Assembly: GCA_027533385.1 (NCBI GenBank)
Contig: JAPZUE010000025.1
Coordinates: 186,001 to 250,000, forward strand
Source of the DNA: Rhizobium sp.
GTDB lineage: Bacteria > Pseudomonadota > Alphaproteobacteria > Rhizobiales > Rhizobiaceae
Direction of reading: 5' to 3'
DNA: 64,000 nt
Each line of letters starts with the position of its first letter. The first letter of the stretch is position 1. Position numbers and translations under genes: made by a program. Shown here piece by piece: positions 58,809 to 64,000 of the stretch. Below the pieces are notes generated by a model. It was given only the letters and a program-made list of their open reading frames with translations, was not told the origin of the DNA and did no database searches.

Positions 58809-58863
58809 CGAAACGGTGAGAGGGTGTACCCGCGGCGGTTCGGGCTTCACCGTTTCGGTTCGG

Positions 58864-59436
58864 TCAGGGTACGGGGACCACGGTGACGCTCGAAAGCGTG
58901 CCTCGGGGAGCCCGAAGCTTGATCTCGGTTCCGCCATCCTCCTGCTCAACTTCATAGCGCAGGCGCTTGCCGTTCTGATCCACCGGCATCAGCGCGCCGC
59001 TGATCAGTCCCTGAAGCTGGGTGTTGTTGACGATCAGCCGGATCTCGTCGCGATCCCGGTTGCCGCTGCGGCTGCTGTCGTCTTCCGCGCGGTCGTCATC
59101 GCGGCCGTCGCTGTCATCATAGCTGTCATCGTCATCGTCGTCGCTGCTGCGATCGCGGTCGCGGTCCCGGCCGGAGCTGTCGTCGGAGCTATCGTCGCTA
59201 TCGTCAGAACTGTCGCGACCGCTGTCATCGCTTCCGCTGTCGTCGCTGCTGCTATCGTCGCTGCTGCTGCCACTGTCGTCGTCGCCGCCGTCGTCGTCAC
59301 CACCGCGCGCCTGCGCATCGCTGGTGATGTAGGTCGAGAGGGTAGCAGGCGCGAAGAAACCTGCGACGGGTAGGAAAGTCAGTGCGGCCAGTGCCGTGGT
59401 CGAGACCAGCAAGGTCCGGTGAAGAAGTGCGGTCAT
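58864..59436 (-). CDS. Exported Asp/Ser-rich protein with small C-terminal domain
   Basis: A protein of 190 residues with a signal peptide (MTALLHRTLLVSTTALAALT followed by a hydrophobic run) and a low-complexity tract, about residues 46-125, of Asp, Ser and Arg in SDDSSDD-type repeats, including RDRDRDR and DDDDDD. The C-terminal 60 residues (EIRLIVNNTQLQGLISGALM then GKRLRYEVEQEDGGTEIKLR) form a small domain I do not recognise. ATG 59436 follows GGAGGAAC. The terminator after infC precedes it, so it has its own promoter. It resembles the next gene in design but not in its C-terminal domain. Confidence 0.82.
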   Translation of the reverse strand: MTALLHRTLLVSTTALAALTFLPVAGFFAPATLSTYITSDAQARGGDDDGGDDDSGSSSDDSSSDDSGSDDSGRDSSDDSDDSSDDSSGRDRDRDRSSDDDDDDSYDDSDGRDDDRAEDDSSRSGNRDRDEIRLIVNNTQLQGLISGALMPVDQNGKRLRYEVEQEDGGTEIKLRAPRGTLSSVTVVPVP

Positions 59437-59559
59437 CAGAAGTTCCTCCAGAGACTCATTCGTTTCGCTGGAGAGATCATGCAACGACGAGGCTGACAGA
59501 CCGGCTGACGCGCTTATCAGCATTCTGTCAGATTGGGGCAGCCAAGAAATCCGCGCATG

Positions 59560-59584
59560 AAAAAGCCGCCCGGTGGGGCGGCTT
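59560..59584 (-). terminator. Intrinsic terminator after infC
   Basis: On the minus strand AAGCCGCCC / GGGCGGCTT forms a 9-bp stem with a 4-base loop, ending in a run of five T residues, 27 bases after the infC stop. It isolates infC from the genes downstream. Confidence 0.85.
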
Positions 59585-59610
59585 GATCTGCTCTCGCCCT
59601 GCGGCTGAGA

Positions 59611-60147
59611 TCAACGGGGTGCAAGCACCATCATCATCTGACGGCCTTCGAGCTTGGGCTCGGCCTCGACCTTGGCGATCGTGGCGGTGTCTTCCTTGAC
59701 CTGCAGCAGAAGCTTCATGCCGAGTTCCTGGTGAGCCATTTCGCGGCCACGGAACTTGAGGGTCACCTTGACCTTGTCACCGTCTTCAAAGAAGCGGTTC
59801 ATCGCCTTCATCTTCACCTCATAATCATGGGTGTCGATGTTCGGGCGCATCTTGATTTCCTTGACCTCGACGATCTTCTGCTTCTTGCGCGCTTCAGCAG
59901 CCTTCTTCTGGTTGGCGTATTTCAGCTTGCCGAGATCGAGGATCTTGCAGACCGGAGGCTCGGCATTCGGCGAAATCTCGACCAGATCGAGCCCGGCTTC
60001 TTCCGCCATGCGAAGCGCCTGATCCGTCGGCACGATGCCGAGGTTCTGACCCTCTTCGTTGATCAGCTGGACTTTCGGGATGCGGATTTCACGGTTGGAG
60101 CGCGGCCCATCCTTCACGGGGGCATCGGTCTTGAACGGTCTGCGAAT
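59611..60147 (-). CDS. infC: Translation initiation factor IF-3, with AUU start codon
   Basis: IF-3 keeps ribosomal subunits apart and proofreads start codons. The two domains are visible: N-terminal [20 protein letters not shown] and C-terminal [20 protein letters not shown]. There is no ATG at the expected position. An ATT at 60147-60145 follows GAGGAG by nine bases and gives the usual N-terminus (M)[19 protein letters not shown], 178 residues in all. A GTG at 60117 is an alternative but has no ribosome-binding site. AUU starts on infC allow IF-3 to repress its own translation. Confidence 0.95.
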   Translation of the reverse strand: MRRPFKTDAPVKDGPRSNREIRIPKVQLINEEGQNLGIVPTDQALRMAEEAGLDLVEISPNAEPPVCKILDLGKLKYANQKKAAEARKKQKIVEVKEIKMRPNIDTHDYEVKMKAMNRFFEDGDKVKVTLKFRGREMAHQELGMKLLLQVKEDTATIAKVEAEPKLEGRQMMMVLAPR

Positions 60148-60213
60148 GGTCGTATTCTCCTCAAATCATTTCGGAATGTCGCAGCGTTAACCCGCGCGCA
60201 TCCGCGTCAGAGG

Positions 60214-60243
60214 GCTATGTGATATCTGCAACCGCAGTGTCAA
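60214..60243 (-). promoter_or_regulatory. Candidate promoter of infC
   Basis: On the minus strand TTGACA (60243-60238) stands 18 bases before CATAGC (60219-60214). The distance to the infC start leaves a leader of about 60 bases. The -10 match is weak. Confidence 0.4.
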
Positions 60244-60325
60244 TAGCATGCTTGCGAAAGAAAATCACCTGTTGTCGGTCACTTCCCGGATGTGTTTTAC
60301 AACCGTTCTGCAAAAGGAGCATGCG

Positions 60326-61120
60326 ATGACCGATACAGCCGATATCCTCAGACAGACAACACTCACCGTTGGCTCCGGCGAGGCGGCGCGCGACATCGCC
60401 GTCATCGCGCGTTTCGGGCAAAGCGCGGAACGACCGGCGCTGGTCTGGCTCGGTGGCTATCGCTCCGACATGGCCGGCACCAAAGCGATCGAAATGGATG
60501 CGCTCGCGGCAGTGCAGGGCCTTACCGCCATCCGTTTCGACTATTCCGGTCACGGTGTCTCCGGCGGCGACTTCGTCAAGGGCACCATATCGCGCTGGAC
60601 GGAAGAGGCGCTGGCCGTCATCTCGTCTTCCGGCGTCAGCAAAGTCGTCTTGATCGGCTCCTCGATGGGCGGCTGGATCGCGCTCAGGGTCATCCAGGAA
60701 GCCAGACGGCTGAACCTGCCCTTCTCGGTCGAGGGGCTCGTGCTGATCGCACCGGCCCCGGACTTCACCTCCGAACTGATCGAGCCCAGCCTCACGGAGG
60801 CGGAGCGGACATCGCTTGCCGAACGCGGCTATTTCGAGGAACCCTCCGAATACAGCCCCGAGCCGAACATCTTCACCCGCGACCTGATGGAAGACGGTGC
60901 AAGGAACCGGGTGCTGACCGGGCTGATCGAGACGGGCTGCCCGGTGCATATCCTGCAGGGCATGAAGGATCCGGACGTACCATATCAGCACGCGCTGAAA
61001 CTCATGGAGTTCCTGCCTCTCGACGACGTGGTGCTGACGCTGATTCGCGATGGCGACCATCGGTTGTCCCGTCCCGAGGACATCGCAAAGATGAAAAACG
61101 CCATTCTCTCAATGATCTGA
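60326..61120 (+). CDS. Alpha/beta hydrolase
   Basis: A 264-residue serine hydrolase of the alpha/beta fold. The nucleophile elbow is GSSMGGW with Ser113, the acid is likely in MKDPDVPYQHALKL, and the His is in DGDHRLSRPEDIA. The oxyanion-side block is VWLGGYRSDMAGTKA, and FDYSGHGVSGGDF is the next conserved strand. It resembles ABHD10-type thioesterases and esterases common in alphaproteobacteria. ATG 60326 follows AAAGGAG by six bases; ATG 60321 is out of frame. It is divergent from infC. Substrate unknown. Confidence 0.9.
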   Translation: MTDTADILRQTTLTVGSGEAARDIAVIARFGQSAERPALVWLGGYRSDMAGTKAIEMDALAAVQGLTAIRFDYSGHGVSGGDFVKGTISRWTEEALAVISSSGVSKVVLIGSSMGGWIALRVIQEARRLNLPFSVEGLVLIAPAPDFTSELIEPSLTEAERTSLAERGYFEEPSEYSPEPNIFTRDLMEDGARNRVLTGLIETGCPVHILQGMKDPDVPYQHALKLMEFLPLDDVVLTLIRDGDHRLSRPEDIAKMKNAILSMI

Positions 61121-61261
61121 ATATTTGGGTCTCTTCATATCTCCTGATGTGTTGGGAACCGTTTCTCCATCCGGTTGTTCGGACTGTCGCATTTTAACCA
61201 TACCGGATGAATTGCGCGGCTGGTTCTCTCTCGCGCCGTTGACTCGCGTCCTCCTGCAATC

Positions 61262-61276
61262 TTAACGTTTTGTTAA
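61262..61276. promoter_or_regulatory. CtrA-like box upstream of the transglutaminase-like gene
   Basis: TTAA-N7-TTAA, inside the wider palindrome CTTAAC-N5-GTTAAG (61261-61277), lies 18 bases before the next start. The master cell-cycle regulator CtrA of alphaproteobacteria binds TTAA-N7-TTAAC; the last base differs here (G for C). Confidence 0.4.
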
Positions 61277-61294
61277 GGATACAGGGGACGTTTC

Positions 61295-61912
61295 ATGACG
61301 AACGGCTTGCGCGCGATTAAGGCGCTGATGATTGCAGCGGCGGTGCTTGCACCTGCCCATGCGGGTTTCTCGGCGCCCCAGGCCATGCGATCGATGGTCA
61401 CCGGCGGGGTGACGTCGCAGCCGATCGGCCATTATGAATTCTGCAAGGCCCTGCCCCAGGAATGCAGCGTCCGCGCCCGCGCCTCGGTTCCGCCGAAGGT
61501 CACCGAGCACGGCTGGGGCGTGATCCGCGACGTCAATGCCACCGTCAACCACGCCATCGTTCCGATGACGGACGAGGAGATCTATGGCCGCGAGGAAGTC
61601 TGGGCCTATCCTGTCGATCTCGGCGACTGCGAAGATTTCGTGCTTCTGAAGCGGAAAAAGCTGATGGAAGCGGGCTTTGCCGCGGCAGACCTGCTGATCA
61701 CCGTGGTGCGCAAGCCCGATGGCGAGGGCCATGCGGTTCTGACCGTTCGCACCCAGTCGGGCGACTTCGTCCTCGATAACCTCAACGACGACGTCAAGCT
61801 CTGGACCGAGACGCGTTATGCCTTCCTCAAGCGGCAGTCCTCGACCGATACCGGCCGTTGGGTCACCATCGAAAACGGCACCTCCGACGTGCTGGTCGGC
61901 GCACTGCAGTAA
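61295..61912 (+). CDS. Bacterial transglutaminase-like cysteine peptidase (BTLCP, DUF920)
   Basis: A 205-residue exported protein (signal peptide MTNGLRAIKALMIAAAVLAP with an AHA-type end) with a transglutaminase-like core. The triad is visible: Cys in VDLGDCEDFVLLK, His in GEGHAVLTV, and Asp in FVLDNLNDDV. BTLCPs have been associated with adhesin processing and c-di-GMP-controlled surface release (LapG-like relatives) as well as unknown cell-wall roles. ATG 61295 follows a GGGGACG site. It converges on the MFS gene with 6 bases between. The gene may be under cell-cycle control. Confidence 0.88.
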   Translation: MTNGLRAIKALMIAAAVLAPAHAGFSAPQAMRSMVTGGVTSQPIGHYEFCKALPQECSVRARASVPPKVTEHGWGVIRDVNATVNHAIVPMTDEEIYGREEVWAYPVDLGDCEDFVLLKRKKLMEAGFAAADLLITVVRKPDGEGHAVLTVRTQSGDFVLDNLNDDVKLWTETRYAFLKRQSSTDTGRWVTIENGTSDVLVGALQ

Positions 61913-61918
61913 AGCCCG

Positions 61919-63100
61919 TCAGCTTCCATCCCCTCGCGTCAGCGCGAGGGTCGCCAGCACCGCCAGACAAGCCATGCCGGCCAGTGCCGCAAGGGCGGCG
62001 GCCGTGCTGACCGTTTCGTTCAGCCAGATGACGGACACTGGTGCGATCGCGGACGCGATGATGCGGGCCGAGGCAAGCGTGCCCATGGTACGACCATAGC
62101 CGGCCACACCGAAATAATGCAGCGGCAGCACGCCCCGGACGATCGAGGTCAGCCCCTGCCCTGCCCCATAGAAAACCGCAAAGGCAATGGCAAAGCCCGC
62201 CACTGGCTGCATCAATGCGCCGAAGAGCAAGGCGAGGCCGAGCGCCATGGAAATGGCAGCGATGATGGCTGTCAGAGGCGGCGAGAAGAGGTTGCGCCTG
62301 ACATATTCGACGAGCCGTGCCGCGACCTGGCTTGGCCCGATCAGGCTGCCGGCGAGTGTCGCCATGGCGGTGGCATAGCCCAGGTCGCGCATCAAAACGA
62401 GCAGTGTCGCGCCGACAGCCGAAATGACGAAGCCGCCGGCCGCGAACGCCGTTGCCATCAGGACCATCCGGCGCCTGCGTTCGCCATCCAGGCCTCTGTC
62501 GATGGAGGATTGCGCCGCCTCGGTCGAGGGCTTGGCTTCGTCGATCCGCGCTCTCGGTAACGCAAGGTGGATGGGAAGGGCGATCAGCAGGTTCATTGCC
62601 GCCATGACCAGATAGATGTCGCGCCAGGTCATCCAGGTCAGCAGCCATTGCAAGAGCGGCCAGAAGATGGTCGAGGCAAAGCCTGCAATCAGCGTCACCA
62701 GCGTGATATGCGCACGTGCCTCCCGCCCATGCGCCTGGGCGAGAGCGGCAAAACCCGCATCATACTGGACGGCGAGCGCGATGAACTCTGCCGCCAGCAT
62801 GATCGCGGCAAAGTGCCAGGCGTTTTGCATGACCGAAAACAAAGCGAGGATGAGTGCTGCCGCAATCGAGCCGAGGCACAGGATCAGCCGCGCGCCGTAT
62901 CGATCGACGAAACGCCCGAGCATCGGCGCCGCAACGGCGCCTGCCAGCAGGCCGAAGGAGAAGACGCCGAAGACAAAGCTCTGCCCCCAGCCGAAATCGC
63001 GGGCGATCTCGGGTGCAAGCACGGAGAAGGAATAGTAGAGCGTGCCGTAACCGATGGTCATGGTGACGCCCAGACCGATGGTCGCGGGAGAGGCTTTCAT
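61919..63100 (-). CDS. MFS transporter
   Basis: A 393-residue major facilitator protein with about twelve membrane helices. It begins MKASPATIGLGVTMTIGYGT, and the loop after helix 2 reads GRFVDRYGARLIL, the MFS motif A. A longer central loop of about 35 residues separates the two halves. The substrate is unknown; the shape fits an exporter or a carboxylate-type transporter. It converges on the transglutaminase-like gene. Confidence 0.9.
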   Translation of the reverse strand: MKASPATIGLGVTMTIGYGTLYYSFSVLAPEIARDFGWGQSFVFGVFSFGLLAGAVAAPMLGRFVDRYGARLILCLGSIAAALILALFSVMQNAWHFAAIMLAAEFIALAVQYDAGFAALAQAHGREARAHITLVTLIAGFASTIFWPLLQWLLTWMTWRDIYLVMAAMNLLIALPIHLALPRARIDEAKPSTEAAQSSIDRGLDGERRRRMVLMATAFAAGGFVISAVGATLLVLMRDLGYATAMATLAGSLIGPSQVAARLVEYVRRNLFSPPLTAIIAAISMALGLALLFGALMQPVAGFAIAFAVFYGAGQGLTSIVRGVLPLHYFGVAGYGRTMGTLASARIIASAIAPVSVIWLNETVSTAAALAALAGMACLAVLATLALTRGDGS

Positions 63101-63180
63101 GGATGCGCCATAATGCGATTCGATGATCGCCAGATGACAGCCTGGGGCGTGGCTCCGTCAAGCCTCGCCTGCGCACCCCT

Positions 63181-64000
63181 TTACCCCTGCCCTATCAGCA
63201 CCCCGGCGGCCAGCACCAGCGAGCCGCCGAGCACCACCTGCATGGCGGCGCGCCAGAAGGGCGTCTCCATGTAGCGGTTCTGGATGAAGGCAATCGCCCA
63301 GAGCTCGAAGAAGACGATGACGATGGCGGTGATCGTCGCGGTCCAGAAATGCGGAATGAGATAGGGAAGCGCATGGCCCAGGCCGCCGACCGTGGTCATG
63401 ATGCCGGAGGCAAGGCCACGCTTCAGCGGCGAACCGCGGCCAGAAAGCTTGCCGTCGTCATGGGCGGCCTCGGTGAAGCCCATCGATATACCGGCACCGA
63501 CCGAGGCCGACAGACCGATCAGGAAGGTCGACCAGGTATCGCCGGTTGCGAAGGCAGCCGCAAAGATCGGCGCAAGCGTCGAGACCGAGCCGTCCATCAG
63601 GCCGGCCAGGCCCGGCTGCACATAGGTCAGCACGAACTGCCGCTTCTTCGTCTCGTCCTCTGCTGTCACCGCCTCTTCGGGGAGGTGCTTTTCGCCAAGC
63701 ATGGTGGCGATTTGCTCATGCCCCTGTTCGGCCATGGCGAGATCGCCGAGAAGCTTGCGGGTCGCCGCATCCGAGGTCCGCTGCGCCGCTTCGTGATAAA
63801 AGCGATAGGCACCCTCCTCCATGCGCATCGCCTCGTCGCGGATCTGGTCCAGCGTGAGGTTCTTCCTCAGCCAGTCCGGCTTGCGCTCGTAGAAGCCACG
63901 CACATGCTCGCGCCGGATCAGCGGTATGCGCTCACCGAAGCGCTCGCGATGCCGCTCGATCAGCAGATTGCGGTGGGTATGCTCGACCTCGGCCATATCC
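63181..64000 (-). CDS. mbfA: Membrane-bound ferritin MbfA (ferritin-like domain plus VIT1), 5' end outside the window
   Basis: The visible part is the C-terminal region of about 270 residues of an iron exporter with an N-terminal ferritin-like domain. The reading frame is open to the right edge, where ...DMAEVEHTHRNLLIERHRER precedes FGERIPLIRREHVRGF. Iron-site residues are in MEEGAYRFYHEA and MAEQGHEQI. The C-terminal VIT1/CCC1-type part has five membrane segments, including PGLAGLMDGSVSTLAPIFAA. In rhizobia MbfA is controlled by Irr and iron. The ATG at 63996 is internal, so the true start lies beyond the window. Confidence 0.9.
   Translation of the reverse strand, partial: DMAEVEHTHRNLLIERHRERFGERIPLIRREHVRGFYERKPDWLRKNLTLDQIRDEAMRMEEGAYRFYHEAAQRTSDAATRKLLGDLAMAEQGHEQIATMLGEKHLPEEAVTAEDETKKRQFVLTYVQPGLAGLMDGSVSTLAPIFAAAFATGDTWSTFLIGLSASVGAGISMGFTEAAHDDGKLSGRGSPLKRGLASGIMTTVGGLGHALPYLIPHFWTATITAIVIVFFELWAIAFIQNRYMETPFWRAAMQVVLGGSLVLAAGVLIGQG

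Noticed and set aside
57519..59373. Plus-strand frames rich in Val/Ala/Ile opposite the Asp/Ser tracts that look like membrane helices
   Set aside because: GAY/TCN repeats read backwards give runs of hydrophobic codons. No ribosome-binding site or membrane-protein pattern supports them.

Overview
The window is an ordinary-looking stretch of alphaproteobacterial chromosome, most likely from the Rhizobiaceae (Rhizobium/Agrobacterium/Ciceribacter group). The evidence is the high GC and codon use, a rhizobial-type phosphatidylethanolamine N-methyltransferase (PmtA), a membrane-bound ferritin (MbfA), a bacterial transglutaminase-like cysteine peptidase, DUF6481, an HWE-type histidine kinase, a GAAC-N7-GAAC LexA box and a TTAA-N7-TTAA CtrA-like box. 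I saw no rRNA, tRNA, CRISPR array, insertion sequence or prophage. Genes are densely packed on both strands; the two edges cut a LysE-type exporter (left) and MbfA (right).

Region by region. 1-4.7 kb: LysE exporters, cysK, an HWE histidine kinase and comM, with a LexA-type box upstream of comM. 4.8-11.6 kb: gshB, then the glycerol-3-phosphate importer ugpBAEC, then yraN and rsmI, all on the minus strand. 11.8-16.3 kb: dnaN, pmtA, pyrF, a DUF1330 gene, an NDUFA9-like reductase and a small secreted protein. 16.3-22.1 kb: uppP, a glutathione transferase, queG, an SDR epimerase, an RlpA-like protein and rsmB. 22.2-27.3 kb: a four-gene periplasmic iron/heme-type operon (imelysin, di-heme oxidoreductase, second imelysin, DUF1513). 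27.3-34.6 kb: tspO, a thioesterase, mtnN, guaA, ogt, an Spx/ArsC-like protein, ybaK, an M29 aminopeptidase and an EEP-family nuclease or phosphatase. 34.7-38.7 kb: an exported protein, a cold-shock gene followed by two charged helical proteins, a quinone-reductase-like flavoprotein and xseA. 38.8-42.2 kb: a polytopic GT-C-like protein facing a GT2-GtrA pair, which suggests envelope glycan modification. 42.2-51 kb: metabolic oxidoreductases, two DMT exporters each divergent from a regulator (MocR and AraC), and rsgA. 51-60.2 kb: the translation block pheT, pheS, rplT, rpmI and infC. 60.3-64 kb: an alpha/beta hydrolase, a transglutaminase-like peptidase, an MFS transporter and MbfA.

The least ordinary part is 56.2-59.5 kb. 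There the usual infC-rpmI-rplT ribosomal string is split by a PhoP/PhoQ-like two-component system and two exported proteins, each built of a long Asp/Ser-rich tract and a small C-terminal domain (one PepSY-like). This looks like a small envelope or cation-sensing module and is the best candidate here for an undescribed system. Other points worth a look are an AUU start codon on infC, a DUF2442 gene translationally coupled inside pheS-pheT, loss of the GxHxxE histidine in the second imelysin, and a palindrome in front of pheS.
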